Positions 1 through 11,035 of a stretch of 64,000 bases of DNA are shown piece by piece. Each line of letters opens with the position of its first letter. Within the stretch, counting starts at the first letter, position 1. Source of the stretch: Trochalopteron elliotii (taxonomy: Eukaryota; Chordata; Aves; Passeriformes; Leiothrichidae); contig JANPWX010000081.1 in the NCBI GenBank assembly GCA_024734555.1, positions 3,806,825 through 3,870,824 on the forward strand, given 5' to 3'. A program made the translations under genes and the position numbers. Under the pieces are notes generated by a model. That model was not told the origin of the DNA, searched no databases, and worked only from the letters and a program-made list of their open reading frames with translations.

Positions 1-908
1 TCTACCCATTTCGTCTTGATGGATTGAGACACACCATATCTGACACAAGAGTAATGTAATGTATTCCGTTCAAGGCTGCTGATTATATGCACATGTGCAC
101 AGTGACAAACAATTAGTGTAATGATGCAGTGATTGCAAAGCTTATCACAACATTATATAAGATCTCATGCACCAGAAATTACCCTGACCACCTTTCCATG
201 CTTTCCCTTCCACATTACTGTGAAACACAAATTTGTACATCGAACCTGAAAGGCTGCAAAGGGATTGATCTATACGAGGCCTGTGCCGAGGAAACACTGC
301 CTTCCAGAAAATCTGGAAAATAAATTAAAAGTGATTAGGATGAAGGGATGGAAATACAGAGGCAGGGTTAAGAGCTGGCTCTGCTCAGTATTGATTGAAG
401 TAAGATGTTTCCAATGTGACCCCACTGCAGTTTGTTTACTCCATATCACCAAGCGCTGCTGCCTGCCCAGAAACGCCCTCCTCAGCCAGAGCCAGGCTCC
501 ATCCATGCCCAGAGAGCCAGCCTGCTCCTGGGGCCTCAGGAACTGCACTTCAGCCATTGACATGGTACAACAACATCTCTGAATCTGCCATTTACACTCC
601 AACATCTTCCAGCAAAGGTAAGAGAGGAACGGTGCTCTGTGTGTGCTCATTTCTGCCTCAGGAATAATGTGCAGGGGCACATGAAATGAAAGCTGTGAGG
701 AAAGCAAGACGATTTCTCCCCTCTCCTTTTCTCTCAGGACTGTGAGCTGACCAAGCCAAAAAAGGTGGGGTGAAGTCTTTTCTCCTCCCCCCCTGCTTGA
801 GATGGGCAGGCAGAGCACGGGGCACCCAGGATGGCAGCAGAACTGTGTGCCCACACAGGCTGCAGGCCTCCCTGCCAGGGAGGAAGTACAGCTAGGAGCA
901 AAAGGAAT
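1..908. other. GC-richer intergenic stretch, no firm gene
   Basis: The segment from about 430 to 880 has more G and C than most of the window, so all strands stay open longer than usual. This includes a 194-codon frame on the minus strand (270-854), the longest in the window. Neither that frame nor the plus frames show a domain, a repeat of conserved residues or a start context I recognise. An exon-like interval at 431-617 is described under findings. I treat the block as non-coding for lack of positive evidence. Confidence 0.5.
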
Positions 909-1022
909 ATCGTAGTCATAGAATGGCCTGGGTTGGAAGGGAACTTAAAGATCATCCAGCTTCAACCCCCTGCCATAGACACCTAGAACTGGTTGAGGTT
1001 GCTCTGAGCTCCACACATCTGC
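909..1022 (-). mobile_element. CR1 LINE, 3'-terminal fragment
   Basis: Read on the plus strand this begins with a CATAGAATGG-type terminus followed by GGTTGGAAGGGA and a GATCATCCAG segment. Then comes CCCCCTGCCATAGACACC and a GGTTGCTCTGAGCTCC stretch. That is the reverse complement of the well-known 3' UTR end of chicken-repeat-1 (CR1), so the element is on the minus strand with its 3' end at the left. Only about 110 bases survive, which is typical 5' truncation for CR1. The eight-base terminal repeat is reduced to one recognisable copy. The right edge is approximate. It cannot encode protein. Confidence 0.85.
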
Positions 1023-1500
1023 TTGATGTGCCCACAGTGGGAAAGGACACATGCAAATAAGGTTACAGCAGCTTCCCACATATTCCAGACATGGATTTTC
1101 CTTTTTTTCTTCTATAAATTCTTCCATTTAGCACTTCTCCTATTCCCTCCTTAGGCTTTTTTTACCTTTTGCTGAACTTTGTTCCTCATGCAGAGCCCAG
1201 CAGTGAAAGATGAGCCCCTGTTGTGAGGGGCACAAGTCTCAGGGCTGACACAGCTGGGAGCACCAGTGCTGCCCTGGGCAGGAGGTCAGCTGCCCTGAGA
1301 TGGTTGCAGCTGGTTGTAGCCAGCTCAGAGGCTGAGGCAAACCCCTCCCAAACTGGAGGAGCAAATCTGAGGAGCATATGGTGCTCCTACACAAGCATAT
1401 TTAGGAAAAGAACTGTCATCTTAAGGGAAGAGGCTGGAGGGAGACACACAGAGCCAAAAGGGGACAGGGTGTCCCTTTAGGGACTGCAGCTGTGGGCAAC
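1023..1500. other. Unassigned DNA between CR1 fragment and LTR
   Basis: Moderately GC-rich, with repeated CTCAG, AGCTG and CTGAG words around 1230-1340 but no recognisable tandem structure. Short frames on both strands look like composition effects. It could be an older repeat that I cannot name. Confidence 0.4.
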
Positions 1501-2069
1501 AGTGCTGATTTTAACTGGGATTGAGTTAATTTTTTGTAGTAGATTGTATGGGGTTGTGTTTTAAATGTGTGCTGAAAAACTGTGGTGTTATCACAGGGAT
1601 GAGCTGAGCAGGACTTACACAGAGCCAAGCCTTGGTCAAGCAGGCTGGGGATGCACAAGAATCTGGGAGGGGACCCAGCCAGGAGGGCTGACCCCAATGG
1701 ATCACAGGAATATCCCAGACCATATGGAATCATGCTCAGCATACACAGCTGGGGGAAGGAGGAACAGAGGGGGTATTTTTGGACTCATGGCGTTTTTCTT
1801 CCAAGGCACAATTAAGTGTGATGGAGCCCTGTTGTCCTGGAGGTGGCTGAACACCTGCTTGCCCATGGGAAGTGGTGCATGAATTCCTTGTTTTGCTTTG
1901 TTTGTAAACAGGGTTTTTGCTTTATCTGTTCAACTGTCTTTATCTCAACCCATGAGTTTTTTCATTTTTACCCATTGTAAAAGGCAATATTCCCTCTTGC
2001 ATTCCAACACGGAGAGAGTGAGTGAGCAGCCATGTGGGTTGAGCTGCCAGCTGAGGTTAAACCAGGGCA
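1501..2069 (+). mobile_element. Avian endogenous retrovirus solo LTR (ERVL-like)
   Basis: The block follows the layout of a very common avian LTR: a GCTGATTTTAACTGGGATTG-like head, GAGTTAATTTTTTGTAGTAG, an ACAGGGATGAGCTGAGCAG segment, CTGGGAGGGGACCCAGCCAG, a CCAGACCATATGGAATCATG promoter-proximal segment, a GTGATGGAGCCCTG stretch, the conserved GGCTGAACACCTGCTTGCCC and a GAATTCCTTGTTTTGCTTTG tail. It closes with GAGGTTAAACCAGGGCA. The length of 569 bp matches a complete LTR. The usual TATA-like ATATAAAG after TGCTCAGC has decayed to ATACACAG, and the first base T appears to be mutated. Flanks GCAAC and GAGAC agree at three of five positions, so any target duplication is decayed. Assignment to the ERVL class is from memory of avian repeats. 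No internal retroviral sequence adjoins it, hence solo LTR. Confidence 0.82.
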
Positions 2070-5000
2070 GAGACACTAAGGAACAGTGTGGGAGGGAGAT
2101 GAGTGAGAAGAAAAGAGTGGAAAAAGCATCACATGCACAACAACCTCATCCTATTCACTGTCTGTTTTCTCAGTGGGAATGAGCATGTGGTTTTGAGGAC
2201 TGGTGTAGAGTGAATTGATGTGTAATTGTGCACTTCTTTCTTCACTATCCAAATTAGTGATCAGAAGTTTTAGTTGAACTGGCTATAGGCTGGGTTTCCT
2301 GGACTTGAAACTTTTTTGGCCATGGTAATGCATAAGAAAATGGTTTAGGACTATAAAGTGTATTATTGTGTTCCCTGGGTATAGTTAATGGGGCACTTCA
2401 TCTTTCTTCCTTTTGTTCTCCTTCCTCTCTTACAATTCTTTCCACAAGTCCTCTGGAAATGAATAATAAACCACCTCAGTTGCTTCTGGATCCAAAGTTT
2501 TTTTTCAGTGGAAGGACTGTGGGAGGAAGTGACTTCTGGCTTGTAATTATATGAAAATATGACACGTTGCTTTTGTAGGGGGTTATTATTGAGAAATATC
2601 AGTTGCAGTTTCCTTTCCTTACTGAGTAAGCAAACAGAAGAGAGAAAACCGTAATTTTTTCCTTCAAATATAAAGGTTCTGTGCTGTCTCTGCCCTGTTC
2701 CAAGCTCCCACTGCCTTGTGGAGGGGAATTGACACAGGTAGGATCAGAGTGTGCCCCAACTGTATACACAACCAACCCACAAACTGCAAGTCCCTGTTTG
2801 TGTGTCAGAGATCTCAGTTCCTGAACCACCTCACTGCAGAATGTAGCTCTGCTCTGTTGGAGGAAGGCTGGCTCCACAGCTGATGTGTCAGTCTGTGCAG
2901 TGGAAGGAAAGTTCAGGAAATCTGTTCTTGATGTTTTCTTGCTAAAAATATTTCTCAGTACATACAGATCTCCTTTATCCCTGCATGGGAAAACAGAGAA
3001 TGTTGGTTACAAGGAACATATGATTTTAGATTCTCAACCATCACTCACAGTTCAGGTATTACTTTTTAAAAAAATATTGTATCAGATTCAGTCTATCATT
3101 CAGATAGAAAGTTCTTCTCCCCCTGTCTAATAGGTAGGCCAATTGGCAGTGATGTGTAAACAGTTAAAACAAGATCTTCAGCATTGTGCCAAAGCAGAGA
3201 TGGGACAACAGATGCTTTCAGACAGGCAGGGGAGGACAAGGTAAGAACAAGACATGCTTGGGCAGTATGACAGGACAGCTGTCTTTGTCAAATATTTTGC
3301 ATGCGTATTTGGAAATGTGAATTTTAAAAGAATATATTGCACACAGATCCTTGAAGATATTTACTATAAAACTCTTCCGAGTATTAGAAACTGAATAGGG
3401 GAAAAACCCAACCAGCATTGGCACTCAGGTATTAGCTGACATGAAGTGTCAGCTTGGAGGAGCAAAGGGGAGGCAACAGATCAATTACTGCCAAAGCGAA
3501 AGGGTCAGCTCCAGGCTGAGCACCTCAGGGCTGTGATATTCCAGGCATGGTAACAGAGGAACATCAAAAGCACAAATGGGAGATAGGTGATGTGCCTTTG
3601 AATGGGACACCAAATGGGGGATTGACACAGTATTAACATTTATTGTTATCTGGGGATGGTGCAACAAAATACCAGTGTGTTCTGCAGGAGGACAAGAACA
3701 GAACAACAGGTCTTGCTTCATCTCACTCCATTTTCAGGTTACTTTTCTGTCAGTGTTGTGATGTACACAGATGGTGCTGTTTGAGGAGTATTTGTGTGGT
3801 TGGGTACTTTGCAGCACATTGTTGTATTAAAGCACTAGCTGAATTTTCTTTCTGAAAGCTCACTCAAAACTTCATTATTGCTGCAGTGACCACAGGAGTC
3901 ATAGGTCTGAAAAGAACTGTGCTCTGCACCTCACTGACATTATCTTCCATCTAGCTCCTACCTGCTCAGTAAGTTCAAGAGAAAAAAAACAACAAATAAT
4001 TTAAAGGGCATATCATGTGGTAATGCCTAAATTGCTCCTAGTGCTATTTATAAATAATTCAAAATAAAATGAAAGCCACAGCAAACACAGCTGTAGTTTA
4101 TTTGCCGTCACCCACCTGCTGGTGAATCTAGCATTGAGCTGTAGCAGTTGCTTCTCAGCTTCAAACAACAAAAATAATCTATTATTGTTTTTATTATTGT
4201 CACTACTAAACCCTCACCTGGATACCTGCAATTTGCAAAGCCTGGTTCTTGACATGTTTTTGTTAAGTGTCACACCAGAATATTCTTCACTGCCAGTCAG
4301 GACACTTATCTACAGTGTGACTCAAACCTTCCTGGCACTGCACATCTTTCAGAGTCAGCCTAAAGTGGGCTACCATGCAGTGGAGTATGCACATTCCCTT
4401 TAGGAGAAGAAAATTAGGGATGAAAATTCTTTAAATTCATCATAAGAATAGAGTATTTTTGTATTTATGTGTCCTTGTATTTGCCATCCTCTGAAAGACA
4501 AGCTTATGAAGATTATATATTTGACCTTATTCTGTGCCTGTCCCAACACAAATTTCTTGCCACCACTAATTAAACACAATACTTCCACCAGTACCCCACC
4601 CATTTGTTCTTTAAATACTCTTGATAATATGAATTTTTTCCTCACATTTCTGATCTGGATTTGCAGATAAATATCCAGGTGGTTTTATGCCCTGCCTCAC
4701 TGAACTTTTCTAATATGTACCCTGACTAAGTTTGAAATCCTTTTAAACCCTCCTTAGAATGTATGACAACTTCCTTGGCTCTGGAGTTAGTCACTATATA
4801 GAGAAAATTCTTTGGTCCTATGGGACTTCCTAACCATATGTGCAGAATGGAAAAAAAAAGAAATCTGCTTATCAACACAAAATAAAATGTGAAACAGTAT
4901 CTTGTCCAAAAGCAGGAATTAAGTAAGGGATAGAGGAAATACTAATGCAACTTTGACACCTGTTGTAAGGGCATAGGAAGTTTTAATAGCCAGGTCTGCC

Positions 5001-8000
5001 GTGTTGCTTGTCAAAGATGTCACTTTTCTGTATATCAAATCCCACTCCACTACAGAAGCTCAAACCACATCTAATCTATGAGCCTTTCCTGCTGGCCTCT
5101 CTAGTTCTTCCTCCTGCAACTTCCTTTTCCTCAAACACAAGGGTTAGATCAATTATTTACATTGGCTACTTGATTTTAATTGGCTGCCTACACAGAATTT
5201 CAAAGGAAAGGTTAAATAAAAGTGTGACTTCCCCAGGTTCAACTGTAAGAGAAGGAAAATGGGAGCAGGGAAGCTCTGCCATGCTATTGGGGAGAGCTGT
5301 TCTGGAGACAGTCATGGAATGGGTATAAAGATGAACAAATGTTAGTGTTAAAAATAAAATATTCCAAGGAACAGCTTTAAAGATCTGTGTAAGGAATTTC
5401 TTTTTCCCTTGGTTTTGTCAAAGAAATTAAGAAACCACAGGGAGGTTAGCTGCAATAAATCACACTAAGTGGTTTCCTATCTGAATGGGAGTGAACTCTG
5501 CCAACTGGTGGCAAAAGTTCACTTTCCACTCTGCTTATGGAACATATCTTGCTAATAGACCAAACAGAATAAACAGACTCTTTATACAAATAAGAAGTGT
5601 TTGGAAGGGCTGGGAAGGAGGAGTGCCAGGCAAAAGGGGAGAAATTAATTGAAGCCTTACATGTTTTTGAAGGCTTCTCTATTTATAATCACATCCAATT
5701 TAACTGAAATACTTGGCAAAAATGTATGTAATTTTTAAAGAAAAACTGCATCTTTGTAAGAAGTGTTTTCCCTGAGAAATCCTAGCAATATTTCTATGTC
5801 TTTTAAAACACAAAAACTTGCATTACTGTGCTAGCAAACCATGCCAGCATTATGAAATCAAAGCTCACTTTCAACAGTAAAATATAGCTTACAGAAAGCA
5901 CAGTAGGGTTCCCTGGTTTAGATCTATAGCTCCAAACTATGGAGTAACTTGCAATTATTTGACAGGTCTCTGGGAGATATCTTCTTCCCTCAGCATCAGG
6001 GAAGGGGGAGCGTTTATTATGCTTAATATGTCAGGGTCCAGACTCCAGGTTTTAGTTCTCTCTCTCTCCTATGAGCCATAATTGTCTCAACAATCACTGA
6101 TTTTCCCCAACATCTCACACTAATATACTCAAATCCAGTAAAAGTCCCTTCCAACTGTGCATGATTAAAAGAAGAAAAAGCAGGAAGTTTGAAGTGAGAG
6201 AACTAAATGTGTTAAATCATTTATATTGCTAAAAGAGTAGCCAAGAAAAATGATCCTTTTTCTTTTATACTGATATTGAATACCCTTCCAGATTTCAGGA
6301 TACTTTTTTTAATATGAAGTGATAATATTTTACTACAACAATTCCTATTTATTAAGTGACTGCATTGGAAATATGAATTACTGATCTTTGAACCATTTCC
6401 ACACAACTTACTGCTTGGCATTGGAGCTGCCTGTTTTATTTCAAAGGAAATTTCAAAGAGAATATTCCCTTCCATAGCAATTGGAAAGGAGAGGAATTTG
6501 GAGGGTTCCCTGGAGATCAGAGGTGGGGGGTACCCTGCACAAGAGGGTTTTCCTAGTGATCATTGATGGAACTAGGACTGCTGCATCATGTCTATCAGGC
6601 TGGCTGCTTGGGGAATAGGAAGATGGAGGGGGGTCAAGGAATGGAGCTACAGGGATTCCAAGCAGGGCAGTGCAAAACATTCATGTGAATTCTTCCAGAA
6701 GTAGTCAAATGGATGTCTTAGTACAACTCTGTGCAACATCATGATACTGAGACACAGTAAGAGGAATGAAGAGGGATGGAACAAGAAGAAGGCAGTTTCA
6801 GTTCTCACCAAGTGCCAGGTGGTAATTTTGTCAGAGAAGCTGGTGGTCCTAACATGCCATTTTAAAAACAGAACTCAGTGTTGCTGTGTCTGGGGAGTTT
6901 TTTGGGAAATGTTCCTCACTTTGCAAACTTTCAACAAATCACAGAGCTTTCCTGTAGTGAAAAAACCCGTGCTGCTTGTGTTCTTGTTCATCACTGTGAT
7001 TGCAAAGTGAAGATTCATGCTGTGCTACCATTTCTTGTGCCCAAACTTTGTTAGTGCCCTCATCATATAAACAAGATATCAAAATGCTCGTGGCACACAC
7101 ATCACAGAGCAGCACCATTAATGCAGCACCACAAGCCCTTTGCACTGTGTGATTCACTCTGGGAATTCCGAGGATCTGAACTGTCAGGTGTGAACCACTC
7201 CCACACTGTTAGAAGATTGCATAATTGAAGAATAATTATTCCCTAGTATGCAATAAGATTCTGACTCGAATATTTAAAAGTTTTTCTTTGCCTTTGAAAC
7301 TGAAGGGCTGTTTCAAATCAAGGAATATGTATTCCTAAATAATTTTGGATCTTGTGAAAATCTATGCATGGAAATAATATATATTTCAGCTATGAAAATT
7401 TTTAAGATATTCTCTTCCTGAAAAACCCAAGCCCATTTATTTTTTAACTTACATTTCTGTTATTGTCATTCATAATAATGTCAGCAATGTTCCTTCTACA
7501 GTTCTGAAAATTATCTGCAGAGTTCAGTTCCTGCTTCTACTTTTCTAGCTCTCTTCTGATGGAAATGAACATCCTGATGTTTCATTTTCATGACAAAGAC
7601 CATAGCAGAAAATAATACAGACCAAGTCTTCTCCTGACACTGACTGAGGTAAGTAAGGAGATTAGGATGAAAATAAGACATTCCTCACTCACATTTTAGC
7701 ACTGTTATCAACAGGATCCACAGATACCAGTTACAGAGGGGATATTGATATGCATCATGTTCAGCATTGCAAGCATTGCATGAATTACATTTTAAGGATG
7801 TTTTTCACATCCTGCAGTACTGACATGTATTTGAGGCATCATCAAAAGTTCTTCTGCAGAGAACAATGAAATATGATTACATTTGTTATAGCTGCAATAT
7901 ACCTTACCAGCAAATGACAAATTAGCAGAAAAGGTTCCTCATGCTTTTTCTTTCTGTTGAATTATGTGAAACTGCCATTTTTACAGCAAAAATTACTGTT

Positions 8001-9484
8001 GCAATCCTGTGTGCAAACCAGTTGTAACAGGTTCAAGTTCAGCAAATTCATTTTCAAGGTTGTGCTGCTGCTTTTACAAGCACAGTGACTTCTGTGAGAG
8101 CATAGAGAAAGAATATGAGCTTTTCTGCAAGAAGCAAAAGTTTCAGTACCAAGTTGAGCTTTTTTGTTGATTACTCTGTTTTTCTCTTTACCATTCTCAT
8201 TTGTTTATATTCAGTTAATAGTATGTGCTGTAAAATTGTGGAGTTTTCTTCCTTTTAAAAACTAAGAATGTTTTTGAGTCTATAACTGCATTTATTTTTT
8301 GCCACTAAATTCTTATGTACATGTAGAAACTAAAATGCATTTCCAAATAGGAAAATAGCTATATACTGATATAATTTATAGTATATTAGGGTCCATTAGA
8401 GATCATTTAAGCAATCTCTCAGAAGTAACAGAAATCTTTCAGTTCACATTCTTTCTGTATATTCTTTCTCCTTACCTCTTCTCATAATTTTGCCATGTCC
8501 CACATTTGGAATTTGTAGACAGGAAGAAAAAGATTGTCCAAGAAGGACACTAATCAGTGACAAACATTTTGAATGTATGTAAAGAAACCAAGTTTCTCTT
8601 TAAGCAAGGAAGACTGAGCAAGTGAAGCAGAAACGTTGTTGCCAAAATGGATATCAGCAGCTGTCAGGCAGGAAAGAAAAACCTTGTAGCTGAGGCAACA
8701 GAGTAAATGGATGATAGCCCAGAAACAACAGAAGGATCTGGCAGCAGAGCAAATGCTGCAAACATCTGCCTGGTATCTGTGATACATCAGGGCTCTGCAG
8801 TGTTTTCATCAGCTCCTTTTATCTCCTGAGTACTGATCTTATGCTCTGTCACTCTGTGCCCGCGAGGATCCTTCGTCCCTCCCATGCTTTCGTGTTTTGT
8901 GTGCTGCAGCCTAATTCTCTTCATTTTGCTTTGCTCAGAAGGGATCACAAAGGCTTGTTCCTATGTCCTAATGACTGGAAAATAGTTGGAAAAAAGGAGT
9001 CCTTCTCTGTGAGGCAAGAGGCAGATTAATGTCCGAAGAGGACCTGTATGTTCTTGTGCACTTGCTGCAGCCCATTTGTGTTGGTAGTGCTCATCCCTTT
9101 AAAGACTCCAGACTACCAAGTGAGTCTGCATTTGACCTGCAGATCAGCCAGTGACACTGAGAAAAGCTCCATCAGTGGAACAGTAACTTGTAAAAGAAGG
9201 CAAAATTCACCTTCATCATAATGCCTGCCTTTCAGTAGAAATCAGAGTGCTATTCTCAACCTTCCCTGAGTTATCTTCTCTCATTACACTAGAAAATTGC
9301 TAAAGCAATGCTCCAAATGTCTTTTTTATGTAGTTTACATAAGCTGAGCACAAGTCTTTGGGTATTTCCAAACATGAAAAACACGAGGTCGATCCACCTT
9401 CTTCAGCTGGTATTTGGAGAAAGCCATTTCCAGAAGTGCTGCAATAAACTGGCAGGTATTAGCAGTGCTCCAATTTGCTTCCTT

Positions 9485-9486
<2 letters not shown>
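2070..9486. other. AT-rich intergenic or intronic DNA
   Basis: About 7.4 kb without a supported gene or recognisable transposon. Frames on both strands are below about 106 codons and show no domain. A short splice-like interval ends at a CAAG/GTAAGA donor near 3239 and another at GAG/GTAAGT near 7650. Both lack a convincing upstream acceptor. Runs of A or T up to about 9 bases occur, none longer. Confidence 0.6.

Positions 9487-9528
<42 letters not shown>
9487..9528. repeat. Pure poly(T) tract, 42 bases
   Basis: An uninterrupted run of 42 T, unusually long compared with the rest of the window. No AATAAA complement (TTTATT) lies within about 40 bases to the right, so it is not obviously the tail of a minus-strand retrocopy. 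It accounts for lysine- or phenylalanine-only stretches in the frames that cross it. Confidence 0.98.
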
Positions 9529-9529
<1 letters not shown>

Positions 9530-10987
9530 TCTTCTGAAAGAAGTGTTAAGCAGTGGTTCTTGTTGATGGAACAAATAGGTCTTCAGAGTCTATGTACAAT
9601 GAGAAATTCTTTCATGGGACTTTTCCATTCATACAAACTATTACTAATTTCTAAGCTTCATAGAAACAAGCATTCAGTGTGTTCTATTAAATCCAGATCT
9701 TCTCTCACCCTCATGTTACAATTCCTCATTCAGTGATTCATGCATCTCTCTTCTGCATCCTCACATACTAAACTCAGTTAACAGAGTTAAGAGACTGCTA
9801 AACTTCAAAATTCAAGATTAGCACTAGAGAAAGCAACAACAAAAAAAAATTATTTACCTATTCTAGGTTTGGGCTTTCTTTTTGATGTGTACAGCATTGT
9901 CCTTTTTGCTAAGCAACCAAGTTCCTTATAATCATCCAGATCAGTACCTGTTCAAAGCACATAATGGCATTCCTCTTGAGCACTGTTTTTATGTACAAAA
10001 TAAGATTTGTGAAAGCAAAGATGTTGCAAATCTGTGCCTTATCCTCACAGAGGGCAATGATATGGCCAGAGCATGTTTTTAGATGCAAGATCTGGGAATC
10101 ACTTCTAGAAGCCATAAAGCAAAAGTAGCATCAGTATTGCACCTATAATTCACATCAGAAGACCAGTATGTAACATCTGTTGCCCAAAATGGATCCATAA
10201 TTCTCTAGCATCTTGTGTAGAATACAAGCAGTCAGGCTGAGTGAGCCAAGATCAAAAGGTGGAGTACACTGCAGACTAATAGTAGAACAATATTCTCTGT
10301 AAAAGAGTCTTTCAAAGTAAAACAGCAGGCACTTGTATTTGAAGTCTTGAGAGTATGTGGAGGAAGGGATGAAAGTTTTTTGAATGCAGCTGGTCCTAGG
10401 AACTGCAGAATTTCTAGGGGGAGGAACTATTTAATGTTACCTTCCATGAAAGAAAAGTCCAGTAAATATTTTGCAGTAAAAGAAGTGGAAGGATTTTTTT
10501 TTCCTAGAGAATAATTATGCTGTTACTGAAGTTAACATTTATTGGAATGTGGATACCAAAATACAGAATATAGGAGTTTGAACAAGAGGGTATGTTCCTA
10601 TACCACCAATTTGCTACACAGATAACTCACACCAATGTGTGTGAAATTCTTATTTAGGTAAAGCCTGTATTAATGTGCTCTTGGATGGAATCAGGCTTGT
10701 ACTAAAATACTTATGTTCTTTTCTTTGGACAATTACGTTGCCACTCATGTCAGACTCAGGCATCAAACTGGATCTTTTTGTCTCATCTTCCTCAGCAGCC
10801 TGTGAGTTCCATCCCATTGGCTGGTCTGTATTTTTTGTAGATCTAACAGAAACTAAGCTGTCAAAACTTAGAAAAGGTCAGTTTTTCCAGTGGCCTTGTT
10901 GTCCAGGACCAAGAAACAAGATTCAGCTCTCACATCTGTCTGTTCAGTCAAACCTGAAAATTTTATTTTACTTCCAGAAAGTGGATA

Positions 10988-10991
<4 letters not shown>
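9529..10991. other. Unique DNA between two poly(T) tracts
   Basis: AT-rich with no recognisable repeat. It includes a small perfect inverted repeat, TCACAC-CAATGT-GTGTGA, at about 10628-10645. The open frames at 9882-10082 and 10675-11034 have no recognisable content. Confidence 0.5.

Positions 10992-11032
<41 letters not shown>
10992..11032. repeat. Pure poly(T) tract, 41 bases
   Basis: An uninterrupted run of 41 T, almost the same length as the tract 1.5 kb upstream and on the same strand. The flanks GGATAAAAC and AATCTCAG show no target duplication and there is no TTTATT close on the right. Confidence 0.98.

Positions 11033-11035
<3 letters not shown>

Noticed and set aside
270..854. 194-codon minus-strand frame, the longest in the window
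   Set aside because: It lies in a GC-richer patch where all strands stay open, has no recognisable domain, and shows a Cys/Trp/Leu-rich mix typical of non-coding translation.
7609..7649. Splice-like interval ending GAG/GTAAGT
   Set aside because: The upstream acceptor has almost no pyrimidine tract and the interval contains a stop just before the donor in the best frame.
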